Assembly: GCF_015708085.1 (NCBI RefSeq)
Contig: NZ_JADNYM010000002.1
Coordinates: forward strand, 124,001 to 188,000
Length of the DNA stretch: 64,000 bases
Direction: 5' to 3'
Origin: Arthrobacter terrae
GTDB taxonomy: Bacteria > Actinomycetota > Actinomycetes > Actinomycetales > Micrococcaceae
The translations under genes were made by a program, and so were the position numbers. The notes beneath the pieces are model-generated. The model was not told the DNA's origin. It was given only the letters and a program-made list of their open reading frames with translations, and made no database searches. Every line of letters starts with the position of its first letter. Within the stretch, counting starts at the first letter, position 1. Positions 25,940-33,477 of the stretch are shown piece by piece.

Positions 25940-27108
25940 GCATCGCCCAGCCGGATCGGGCCGCGCCCGGTTCAGGCCACCCGCTGGGCGTGGCTGTAAT
26001 CGGCTATGCCTTTATGGGCAAGGCGCATTCGAACGCCTGGCGCAATGCGGGCGCTTTCTTCGACGTGCCAGCCTTTACGCAAAAGGTCTTGGTCGGCCGG
26101 GATGCGGCTGCGGTTGCTGCGGCAGCGGCCCGGTACGGCTGGGCCGAATCGGCCACCGACTGGCGCGAAGTTATTGCCCGGGATGACATCGACATTGTGG
26201 ACATCTGCGCGCCGGGGGCCCTGCATGCCGAGATTGCCGTCGCAGCGCTGGCAGCCGGAAAGCACGTGCTGGTGGAGAAACCACTGGCTAATTCGCTCGG
26301 CGAGGCCAACGCCATGGTTGCCGCGGCGCAGCAGGCCCGTGACCGCGGTGTCCGGTCAATGGTCGGGTTCACCTACCGCCGCGTTCCCGCGCTGGCGCTG
26401 GCCCGCAGCCTGATTGGCGGCGGAAAACTCGGTGTGATCCGCCACGTCCGCGCGGCCTACCTGCAGGACTGGCTCACCGATGACGGTTCCCCCATGACCT
26501 GGCGGCTGCGTAGGGAATCTGCCGGTTCAGGGGCGCTCGGCGACATCGCCAGCCATGCCATCGACCAGGTGCAGTTCCTGCTCGGTGACTCGGTGACCGA
26601 GGTCTCCGGCCGGCTGCACACCTTTGTCACCGAACGTCCCGGTCCACACGGCCCGGAAGCGGTAACGGTCGACGACGCCGCCTGGGCCACGCTGTCCCTC
26701 GCCGGCGGCGCGGTGGCCAGCGTTGAGGTCTCCCGGATGGCACTGGGCCGCAAAAATGCCCTGCAGATCGAGGTCTTCGGCAGCAAAGGCAGCCTCCGGT
26801 TTGATCTGGAGAACCCCAACGAGCTGTACTTCTTCGACGGTATGGATCCCATTAAGGAACAAGGGTTCCGCCGCATCCTCGTCACGGAACCAGAGCACCC
26901 TTACGTAGCTGCCTGGTGGCCACAGGGACACGTGCTCGGCTGGGAAAACAGCTTCACGCACGAGATCAGGGACTTCCTGCTGGCCGTCGGCTCCGGCACC
27001 GACCCGTCGCCGTCGTTCGAAGACGGGCTGGCCGTCCAGCGCGTACTGGCCGCCATCGAGGAATCGGCAGCAGCCAAAAGCTCCCTCATCCAACTAGCCC
27101 AACGCTGA
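25936..27108 (+). CDS. Gfo/Idh/MocA-family oxidoreductase, copy 2
   Basis: 390 residues from GTG 25936 overlapping the previous stop (GTGA). Rossmann motif VAVIGYAFMGKAHSNAWRN, catalytic-lysine motif VEKPLANS (about residue 115), and a GDIASHAIDQVQFLLGD segment typical of inositol/glycoside dehydrogenases. It differs clearly from copy 1, so the two probably act on different substrates or at different steps. Confidence 0.9.
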   Translation: MSIAQPDRAAPGSGHPLGVAVIGYAFMGKAHSNAWRNAGAFFDVPAFTQKVLVGRDAAAVAAAAARYGWAESATDWREVIARDDIDIVDICAPGALHAEIAVAALAAGKHVLVEKPLANSLGEANAMVAAAQQARDRGVRSMVGFTYRRVPALALARSLIGGGKLGVIRHVRAAYLQDWLTDDGSPMTWRLRRESAGSGALGDIASHAIDQVQFLLGDSVTEVSGRLHTFVTERPGPHGPEAVTVDDAAWATLSLAGGAVASVEVSRMALGRKNALQIEVFGSKGSLRFDLENPNELYFFDGMDPIKEQGFRRILVTEPEHPYVAAWWPQGHVLGWENSFTHEIRDFLLAVGSGTDPSPSFEDGLAVQRVLAAIEESAAAKSSLIQLAQR

Positions 27109-27150
27109 CCAGCACCCGATTCCGCAGCAGCCAACTCCAAGGAGCCAGCC

Positions 27151-28152
27151 ATGACCCGCCCCTATACACTCTTTACCGGCCAATGGGCCGATCTGCCCTT
27201 CGAGGAGGTTGCCAGGCTCGCGTCCGGCTGGGGCTATGACGGCCTGGAAATCGCTGTATCAGGGGACCATCTGGACGCCTCGCAATGGGACGACGACGAC
27301 TACGTTGCCGGCAAACTGGCTGTACTGGAGAAATACAACCTCAAGGTCTGGGCCATCTCCAACCACCTCAAGGGTCAGGCGGTCTGCGATAACCCAATCG
27401 ACTTCCGGCATCAGGGGATCGTCGGCACCAGGGTGTGGGGCGACGGCGACCCGGAGGGAGTCCGGCAGCGCGCCGCCGAGGACATGAAGGACACCGCACG
27501 GTTAGCCGGAAAACTCGGTGTTAAGACAGTCGTAGGCTTCACCGGTTCTTCCATCTGGCAGTACGTTGCCATGTTCCCGCCGGTTCCCGAATCCGTGATC
27601 GACGCCGGCTATCAGGACTTTGCCGACCGATGGAACCCGATCCTGGACGTCTTTGATGAATGCGGCGTCCGCTTTGCCCACGAGGTCCACCCCTCCGAAA
27701 TCGCCTACGACTACTGGACCACAGTCCGCACTTTGGAGGCCATCGGCCACCGGGAAGCCTTCGGCATTAACTGGGACCCCAGCCACTTCATGTGGCAGGG
27801 CACCGATCCGGTTTCCTTCATCTGGGACTTCAAGGACCGGATTTACCACGTCGACTGCAAGGACACGAAAATGCGCCTGACCGGGCGGAACACCGTCCTG
27901 GGCTCGCACCTGCCCTGGGGGGATCCGCGCCGGGGCTGGGACTTCGTCTCCGCCGGCCGAGGAGACGTGCCGTGGGAATCGAGTTTCCGGGCACTGACCG
28001 CCATCGGCTACGACGGACCCATCTCCATTGAATGGGAAGACGCGGCAATGGACCGCCTTGAGGGTGCCCCCGAGGCTCTGGCGGCTCTGAAAAAGTTCAG
28101 CTTTTCTCCCTCCGGGCAGTCCTTCGACTCCGCTTTCAGCAATCAGGATTAA
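27151..28152 (+). CDS. Xylose-isomerase-like TIM-barrel protein, copy 2 (candidate 3-keto-glycoside lyase)
   Basis: 333 residues, starting ATG after AAGGAG. Metal ligands are recognisable: AHEVHPSEI, INWDPSHF, YHVDCKD and SIEWED. It is longer than copy 1 and has an aromatic-rich loop (GSSIWQYVAMFPP). Proteins of this shape include the catalytic subunit of bacterial C-glycoside deglycosidases, which cleave 3-oxo-glycosides by metal-assisted elimination; I see no small partner subunit (DUF6379) next to it. Function is therefore a hypothesis. Confidence 0.85.
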   Translation: MTRPYTLFTGQWADLPFEEVARLASGWGYDGLEIAVSGDHLDASQWDDDDYVAGKLAVLEKYNLKVWAISNHLKGQAVCDNPIDFRHQGIVGTRVWGDGDPEGVRQRAAEDMKDTARLAGKLGVKTVVGFTGSSIWQYVAMFPPVPESVIDAGYQDFADRWNPILDVFDECGVRFAHEVHPSEIAYDYWTTVRTLEAIGHREAFGINWDPSHFMWQGTDPVSFIWDFKDRIYHVDCKDTKMRLTGRNTVLGSHLPWGDPRRGWDFVSAGRGDVPWESSFRALTAIGYDGPISIEWEDAAMDRLEGAPEALAALKKFSFSPSGQSFDSAFSNQD

Positions 28153-28205
28153 GCACGCCAAACCTAAGAACACCTCGGCTAAGCAGATCGGGACTAAATA
28201 CGGGC

Positions 28206-28280
28206 GGGCTGTATAGGGAGGGGCCGTGTAGGGAGGGGCCGTATAGGGAGGGGCCGTGTAGGGAGGGGCCGTGTAGGCGC
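28206..28280 (+). repeat. Five 15-bp tandem repeats in the isomerase-TetR intergenic region
   Basis: Five units of GGGCCGTRTAGGGAG, starting at 28206, 28221, 28236, 28251 and 28266, with G/A variation at the eighth base and a degenerate last unit. They fill much of the 206-bp gap; no coding function is seen. Confidence 0.95.
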
Positions 28281-28325
28281 GGGATAACTGCCGTGCGGCA
28301 GCCGTCGCACCTGCCTCAGCCGCGC

Positions 28326-28352
28326 ACTTTTACTGACAGTTCGCGGTAAAGT
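28326..28352. promoter_or_regulatory. Imperfect dyad upstream of the TetR gene
   Basis: ACTTTTACTG (28326-28335) and CGGTAAAGT (28344-28352) form an imperfect inverted repeat ending 6 bp before the TetR start codon, where a TetR protein could autoregulate. No clear ribosome-binding site precedes the ATG, so translation may be leaderless. Confidence 0.4.
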
Positions 28353-28358
28353 GTCTAT

Positions 28359-29033
28359 ATGCCCCGGATAGCCGCCCCTACGAACGTAGAACAGCGCGCG
28401 CAGACCCAGCGCAAAATTTTAGCCGCCTTCGGTACCCTTCTTTTTACTCATGGTCTGCCCGGCCTGACCATGACGGACGTCGCCCGGCAGGCAGGTGTGG
28501 GTCGAACCGCCGTCTATAACTACTTTGCCGATCTGGAGCAGCTTCTCGTTGCTTATGCTTTGGATGAAACCGGCCGGTTCGTCAGTGATCTGAAAACCGA
28601 GCTGGCCCGGCTGGACAGCCCCGTAGACCGGCTGGCGCTGTACATCCGGGTCCAGATGGAGGATCTGGCACGCCGCCACCTCCCGCCCGGCCCGGCCATG
28701 CGATCCGTTCTGTCGCCTGGATCCTTTGCCAAACTTGGTGTCCACGTCGGCGAGCTCAACGCCGTGCTGGCGGACATTCTGCGCGACGGCATGGAGCAGG
28801 GCTACATTCCACTCGACGATGTGACGAGCCTGGCACCCCTGATCCACGGCTCTCTTGCCGCCAGCGCCTCCCGCGGGAACGAGCAGGACGCGGTGGAAAA
28901 CGCGGCCCACATAGCCGGCGCTGTCCGATTTATCCAAGCCGGCGTCGGCGTTGTCTTCGGCGCCGACGGACACCCGGTCAGAAGCTTCCCGGCTGCCCGC
29001 TGGCCTACGGCGGGCTGGTCGCGCCCGGAGTAG
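28359..29033 (+). CDS. TetR-family transcriptional regulator
   Basis: 224 residues. The HTH lies at about residues 20-65 (KILAAFGTLLFTHGLPGLTMTDVARQAGVGRTAVYNYFADLEQLL, standard TetR spacing). The ligand domain is variable and gives no substrate clue. Its 3' end overlaps the convergent LytR_C gene by 29 bp. No obvious efflux or catabolic target is adjacent. Confidence 0.88.
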   Translation: MPRIAAPTNVEQRAQTQRKILAAFGTLLFTHGLPGLTMTDVARQAGVGRTAVYNYFADLEQLLVAYALDETGRFVSDLKTELARLDSPVDRLALYIRVQMEDLARRHLPPGPAMRSVLSPGSFAKLGVHVGELNAVLADILRDGMEQGYIPLDDVTSLAPLIHGSLAASASRGNEQDAVENAAHIAGAVRFIQAGVGVVFGADGHPVRSFPAARWPTAGWSRPE

Positions 29034-29883
29034 CGCTCGGACTCATTTGAGGGCAGGAAAGCAGGCCGGGCGTCTGGTCGACCTTCTCGGCGGCCACCAG
29101 CTCGCTGAACCCGCTGGCCAGGTAAACATCCACGCTGGCGTCCGTGCGGTCGTCCTGAACGTAGTCCGTCCCGGCGAGGTTGCGCTGCAGATTGAATGCT
29201 GCTGACTGGCCCGCCGCACCGGAAACTATCACTGCCGGGCCGGAATAGTTGGTCGATTTATTGGCGATCGCTCCGATCTGGAAGCCGCGGTCCTTCAGCT
29301 CAGCGGCCACCGAAGTGGCGAGTCCTTCCCGCAGCGTGCTGTTATACACATTCACCAGGACGTCCTTATTGGCAGGATAGTCGAACGTCGCCGCCGGACA
29401 GGCAAGGGCCGCCGTCGTCCGGCTCTGCCCGAAGGGTAGGACAATGTCTCCGCGGGCCAGCAGCATGGCTAAAACCACGCCGGCGATGACCAGCGCTGCG
29501 AGCGCCGTCAAAATCACGCCGTGCACCAGCCGATGGCGGAACTGTATCGGGTTTTCCAGCTCCTGAGTGGGAGCAAAAACCTGCTGCAGGTCCGGGCCAC
29601 TGACCACGTGGTGACCGTGGAAGACCGTGACATCCTTCGAACGCCGCCGCTGGCGCTGGTGCGCCCGCAGCACCCGCTTTTCCGACTGACGCTGCGCAGC
29701 CCGCGCCTTACGGGCTTCCCTGGCGCCGGTACCCGACCGCATCGGGCCCGACGGCAACAAATCAGGGCCCACCGATTCGGACCGCGCGGAACCAGCCGGC
29801 GCGGAACCAGCCGGCGTCGAACGGCCCGTGGGCGGCAGCTGCGGTCTGGGCGGCACTCCCTGCTCAGCCGGGTCTTTAGTCAT
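29005..29883 (-). CDS. LytR C-terminal-domain membrane protein
   Basis: 292 residues. A long basic, Pro/Ser-rich cytoplasmic region (with a duplicated AGSAP unit) precedes one membrane helix (LTALAALVIAGVVLAMLLA, about 160-180). The extracytoplasmic LytR_C domain follows (VLVNVYNSTLREGLATSVAAELKDRGFQIG). Such proteins are found at the cell wall of actinobacteria. The ATG at 29883 overlaps the end of the upstream gene by 8 bp (ATGACTAA), so the pair is one transcript. Confidence 0.82.
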   Translation of the reverse strand: MTKDPAEQGVPPRPQLPPTGRSTPAGSAPAGSARSESVGPDLLPSGPMRSGTGAREARKARAAQRQSEKRVLRAHQRQRRRSKDVTVFHGHHVVSGPDLQQVFAPTQELENPIQFRHRLVHGVILTALAALVIAGVVLAMLLARGDIVLPFGQSRTTAALACPAATFDYPANKDVLVNVYNSTLREGLATSVAAELKDRGFQIGAIANKSTNYSGPAVIVSGAAGQSAAFNLQRNLAGTDYVQDDRTDASVDVYLASGFSELVAAEKVDQTPGLLSCPQMSPSATPGATSPP

Positions 29884-30175
29884 CAACGACCAGAACGCGC
29901 GCGTGCAGAATCGTCCGCTGATGCAGCGCAGTGCGCACGGCCCGGTGCAGGCCATCTTCCAGGTACAACGTGTTCCGCCACTGCACCACATGCGGGAAAA
30001 GATCCCCAAAGAACGTTGAGTCCTCCGCCAGCAGCGCTTCCAGATCCAGCGTAGTTTTCGTGGTGACCAGCTCATCCAGCCGGACCTGCCGAGGGGCTAC
30101 CGCGGCCCAGTCCTTGGGTGAGACGTAGCCGTGTTCCGGGTAGGGGCGTCCGTCGCCAACTGCTTTGAAGATCAC
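29876..30175 (-). CDS. Conserved actinobacterial protein, VapB-antitoxin-annotated family
   Basis: 99 residues from GTG 30175. Sequence features such as DWAAVAPRQVRLDELVTTK and the TLYLEDGLHRAVRTAL region match a small conserved actinobacterial protein usually annotated as VapB-like antitoxin. No PIN-domain toxin is adjacent, and its constant partner is the LytR_C gene, so an antitoxin role is doubtful. Confidence 0.7.
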   Translation of the reverse strand: MIFKAVGDGRPYPEHGYVSPKDWAAVAPRQVRLDELVTTKTTLDLEALLAEDSTFFGDLFPHVVQWRNTLYLEDGLHRAVRTALHQRTILHARVLVVDD

Positions 30176-30329
30176 TCGTCCAGCCTAGGGAAAAGCACTG
30201 ACGGTGGGAACTCGCCATGCCTATGTGTCGCTGGCCGATGCCAAATGGTTACGGCTCGAAGCGCCATGCGCGGACCCACCCGAACGCGCCCGGTGGGCAA
30301 TCCGGGCCCGCTCCTGCGACGATGGAACC

Positions 30330-31172
30330 ATGGTTTCACTTTCCGTTCCACTGGCCCTCCTGCTCGACGTTGACGGGCCCATTGCCAGCCCCGTAACCCG
30401 GGATGTCCAGCCCCGCATCATCAGGGACCTGTTGCGGCTCGCGACCGGCGGCATCCCCGTCATCTTCAACACTGGCCGCTCCGATACGTTCATCAAGGAG
30501 CAGGTGATGGGCCCGATGATCGCCGCCGGAATGTCACCGGAGACGAGAATCCACGCCATCTGTGAAAAGGGTGCCGTTTGGTTCAGTTACACGGCCGACG
30601 GCGCCACGGCCCTTCACGTGGACAGCTCGCTGGCAGTGCCGAAGGCTTTTGCCGATGACATCCGCACGTTGGTTGCGCAGGATTACGCCAGCCACATGTT
30701 CTTCGACGAAACCAAACACGCCATGGTCTCGGTGGAGCAGCGTCTGGACGTCTCCACTGCGGATTACAAGGCAGGGCAGGAGCTCTTTGACGCACAAGCG
30801 CTCGAGCTGATGTTCCGGCACGGTCTGACGGCCCTACGTGTGGATCCGACCATCATTTCCACGGACATTGAATCCGTCCGGCTCGGCAAGGATCTGGGCG
30901 CCAGCCGCGCCGTTGAGCTCCTGGCAGCCGCGCACATCGTTCCCCAGGCGTGGCGGACGGTCGGCGATTCCCGCACCGACTATGCCATGGCCGACTGGCT
31001 GCACCACCATGACCACGAGGTCAAGCACGTCGATGTTCGTCCCGCAGACGGCGTTCCGGACAAGCCGTACCAAATCCTCACCGCCGCTGACCTGGGACTG
31101 GATCCGGACGTGATTCACGACGACGCCGGGGCGGCTTTCCTGGCCAAGTGGCTGGACATGATGGCCGGCTAG
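30330..31172 (+). CDS. HAD-superfamily hydrolase
   Basis: 280 residues from ATG 30330 (GATGGA upstream). HAD motif I is LLLDVDGPIA, motif II the threonine in IFNTGRSD, and motif IV GDSRTDYAMADWL near residue 215. The cap region resembles type-II sugar-phosphatases. Substrate unknown. Starts further upstream only add a low-quality extension. Confidence 0.82.
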   Translation: MVSLSVPLALLLDVDGPIASPVTRDVQPRIIRDLLRLATGGIPVIFNTGRSDTFIKEQVMGPMIAAGMSPETRIHAICEKGAVWFSYTADGATALHVDSSLAVPKAFADDIRTLVAQDYASHMFFDETKHAMVSVEQRLDVSTADYKAGQELFDAQALELMFRHGLTALRVDPTIISTDIESVRLGKDLGASRAVELLAAAHIVPQAWRTVGDSRTDYAMADWLHHHDHEVKHVDVRPADGVPDKPYQILTAADLGLDPDVIHDDAGAAFLAKWLDMMAG

Positions 31173-31238
31173 GCGCAGGTTATCCACAGGCAAAGCGACG
31201 GCTCGGCCGGCCGCGGGCCATAGTGGCAGGATTCCCCT

Positions 31239-32102
31239 ATGAGCCCGGTAAGCCGACGCCGGAAGCCGGCGAAGAAAAGCATCTCAGCCAAGCCTCCCGG
31301 CGAAATGACCACGGTGGTGCGGCGCTACGCGCCAGTGTTTAACTCTTTCCCTACCAGCTCGGTCAGCTTCGAGCCCTCGGAACCATGGATAGTGGCTTCC
31401 GCCCTGCATGACGAGTTGGCGCGGCACGATCGCGGGGCAGGAATCGATCCGCTGCGGTTGGAGAAATTTCTCACAGCGGTCCGACGACTCCAGCTACCCG
31501 GCAGCGGCACCATGCTGCTGACGCTTTCCCGCCTGCAAGACAACCGAGACACCAGGCTGGAGCTGCTCAAGGCCGGCCGGCAGCTCCCGAGCGATCATCG
31601 GGACGAAGCCGCCCTCAGCGGTCGCCAAATCGACCATTCGCTGTTCGACCCCGAGGTCGTTTTCGCAATCGAGCTCTGTGTGGCAGTGAACAACGGGAGC
31701 AGCTTCCTGCTCACGCTCCGCGCTGCGGATTCCACCTTCGGCATTCTTCTGCACACCCTGCCGGATGCCATTCCAAGAGCACCATACAGCGACGGCATCG
31801 TAGTCACTGGCGGCGGTGTGACGACCGACCCGCTCAATGCCCTCATACAGCTACAGACCCGCGCGGACGACCAACCGACACTGTGGGAAGTTATTGAAGT
31901 CTCAGTCGCCGACGCGGCCGCCGAGCTGGCCGAAGCCATGTTCTGCACGGATTCATATCCGCAAGTGTGCAGCGATCCGCACTACTGGCAGTCGCGCCAG
32001 CTCATAATGATGCTGCTCGACAACATTTCCGAGGCCGCCGAGTACGAGCAGTGGCAGTATGGCGAAGACGAAGATGCGACCGAGGACAGCGATCTTTACT
32101 GA
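31239..32102 (+). CDS. Hypothetical protein, unrecognised
   Basis: 287 residues; ATG at 31239 after GGCAGGA. A basic N-terminus (SRRRKPAKKSISAKPP) leads into a mixed alpha/beta protein that ends in an acidic tail (YGEDEDATEDSDLY). No signal peptide or membrane helix. I do not recognise the family. A perfect DnaA-box-like TTATCCACA (31181-31189) lies upstream, as a single copy. Confidence 0.65.
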   Translation: MSPVSRRRKPAKKSISAKPPGEMTTVVRRYAPVFNSFPTSSVSFEPSEPWIVASALHDELARHDRGAGIDPLRLEKFLTAVRRLQLPGSGTMLLTLSRLQDNRDTRLELLKAGRQLPSDHRDEAALSGRQIDHSLFDPEVVFAIELCVAVNNGSSFLLTLRAADSTFGILLHTLPDAIPRAPYSDGIVVTGGGVTTDPLNALIQLQTRADDQPTLWEVIEVSVADAAAELAEAMFCTDSYPQVCSDPHYWQSRQLIMMLLDNISEAAEYEQWQYGEDEDATEDSDLY

Positions 32103-32289
32103 CCGTTGCGCCCAGCAGCTCAGCGACGTCTCAACCGTTGCTTGGCGGTGTTCGATCCAGGGCCGACGGGCGCATGCCCTGTGGCCTTGGCCGGCGCGCA
32201 ATGCCGCCGGACCGGCTGGGAGACCGTGTACCAGGCCGCACTCGAGGCAACCCTTCGGGCCTGGCAGGTGTAGTGCCGGATAATGAGCC

Positions 32290-33201
32290 ATGGCCAACTT
32301 CCTGAAAACCTGGCAAACCGAGCTCAAAAGGACCCTCACCGGATCTGCGGATGCCGTCCCGGAATGGGTCCCGCTACTCGCCGACGGGCACGACGCGGGC
32401 TACTTCCTGCCGGGCTCCGCTACTTGGGCAGTGCACGGCTCCATGTCCACGATCGTGGCAGGAATCCGCGCACTGCTGATGCAGGCCCTGCACCCCGGAG
32501 CCTTGGCAGGGGTATATGACCACTCACATTTCAGAGAAGACCCGCTTGGCCGCCTCGCCTCGACGATTCGATGGATCTTTACCGTGACATACGGCTCCAC
32601 GTATGCCGCTCAGGCCGCTTCCGGATGGGTACTTCGGATCCATGAACAGGTCAACGGCCTCTACGTTGACGGCCACGGCGTGGAACGTAACTACTCGGCC
32701 GACGACCCCGAACTCCTGCGGTGGGTTCACATCGCGTTCACCGATGCCTTCCTCAGCACGCACAAAATCTGGGGCGCCCGGATTCCAGGTGGCCCCGACG
32801 AGTACGTCCGCGAATGGATACAGGCCGGAACACTGATGGGCGTCCGGGTTTTGCCGGCCAGCGAGCGGGAGATGCGCGGCATGCTGGACAAATGGTACGA
32901 CGACGGCGACCTCAAGTTTGATGCGCGTGTGAAAGAAGTGGTTGATTTCCTCCGCCGCCCTCCCCTGCACCCGAGCCTAATGGTCGGTTACCGGGTACTT
33001 TTCGCCGCTGCCGTGGCAACCCTGGAACCCAAATACCGCGAGCTGCTCGGCCTGAAAAAAGCCCATTTAGGACCGATCCCTCTCCCCGCCGTTACCGGCA
33101 CCCGGATCGTCCTGTGGGTAATCCACCTGGCCTTGGGCAAGGTGGGGCCCAGCGAAATGGCTGCCCGAAGCCGGCTCAAGCGCCTGGGCCTGCTGCCCTA
33201 G
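32290..33201 (+). CDS. MpaB/DUF2236-family oxygenase-like protein
   Basis: 303-residue DUF2236 protein. Conserved features include LPGSATWAVHGS, LLMQALHPGALAGVYDHSHFREDPLGRL, the long helix around TYGSTYAAQAASGWVLRIHEQVNG and WVHIAFTDAFL. The family includes the Penicillium MpaB oxygenase and latex-clearing-type proteins that bind haem through a conserved histidine. Substrate in this host unknown. It stands alone between a 187-bp gap that holds nothing I can assign and the tRNA. Confidence 0.85.
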   Translation: MANFLKTWQTELKRTLTGSADAVPEWVPLLADGHDAGYFLPGSATWAVHGSMSTIVAGIRALLMQALHPGALAGVYDHSHFREDPLGRLASTIRWIFTVTYGSTYAAQAASGWVLRIHEQVNGLYVDGHGVERNYSADDPELLRWVHIAFTDAFLSTHKIWGARIPGGPDEYVREWIQAGTLMGVRVLPASEREMRGMLDKWYDDGDLKFDARVKEVVDFLRRPPLHPSLMVGYRVLFAAAVATLEPKYRELLGLKKAHLGPIPLPAVTGTRIVLWVIHLALGKVGPSEMAARSRLKRLGLLP

Positions 33202-33250
33202 GACGCCTGCAGAAAGTCGGATATTCCCGCTTCTGCACCGGAGAACACGA

Positions 33251-33290
33251 AAGCCCCGCCGATCTGCGCTAAAGCAGGACAGCGGGGCTT
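33251..33290 (-). terminator. Intrinsic terminator of the tRNA-Ser gene
   Basis: On the minus strand downstream of the tRNA, AAGCCCCGC (33290-33282) pairs with GCGGGGCTT (33259-33251), followed by TTCGTGTT. A 9-bp GC-rich stem with a short U-rich tail fits a Rho-independent terminator. Confidence 0.7.
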
Positions 33291-33295
33291 CACAC

Positions 33296-33383
33296 TGGCG
33301 GAGGATGGGGGATTTGAACCCCCGAGGGCGTTAACCCAACACGCGTTCCAGGCGTGCGCCATAGGCCGCTAGGCGAATCCTCC
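33296..33383 (-). tRNA. tRNA-Ser (anticodon GGA)
   Basis: Read on the minus strand, GGAGGAT pairs with ATCCTCC as the acceptor stem, followed by the G discriminator and an encoded CCA. The anticodon loop CTGGAAC gives GGA, the T-arm is GGGGGTTCAAATCCCCC, and a long variable arm is present, as required for a serine tRNA. Confidence 0.95.
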
Positions 33384-33398
33384 AGTGTTGCTCGCAAT

Positions 33399-33422
33399 GA
33401 GCAGGTTCCAGAGTACCTGCTC
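33399..33422. promoter_or_regulatory. Perfect 8-bp inverted repeat between tRNA-Ser and the HNH gene
   Basis: GAGCAGGT (33399-33406) and ACCTGCTC (33415-33422) flank an 8-base loop, followed on the plus strand by GTTT. It may be a hairpin or an operator in the divergent promoter region. Confidence 0.4.
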
Positions 33423-33477
33423 GTTTCACATTGCACCTAATCCTCATAATGTCTGACCCTGCTGATTGACTTAGTTC

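Noticed and set aside
28206-28280. CRISPR array
   Set aside because: Units are 15 bp, contiguous and without spacers; a simple tandem repeat.
31181-31189. DnaA box TTATCCACA
   Set aside because: A single perfect match without neighbours, AT-rich unwinding region or dnaA/dnaN genes; not evidence for an origin.
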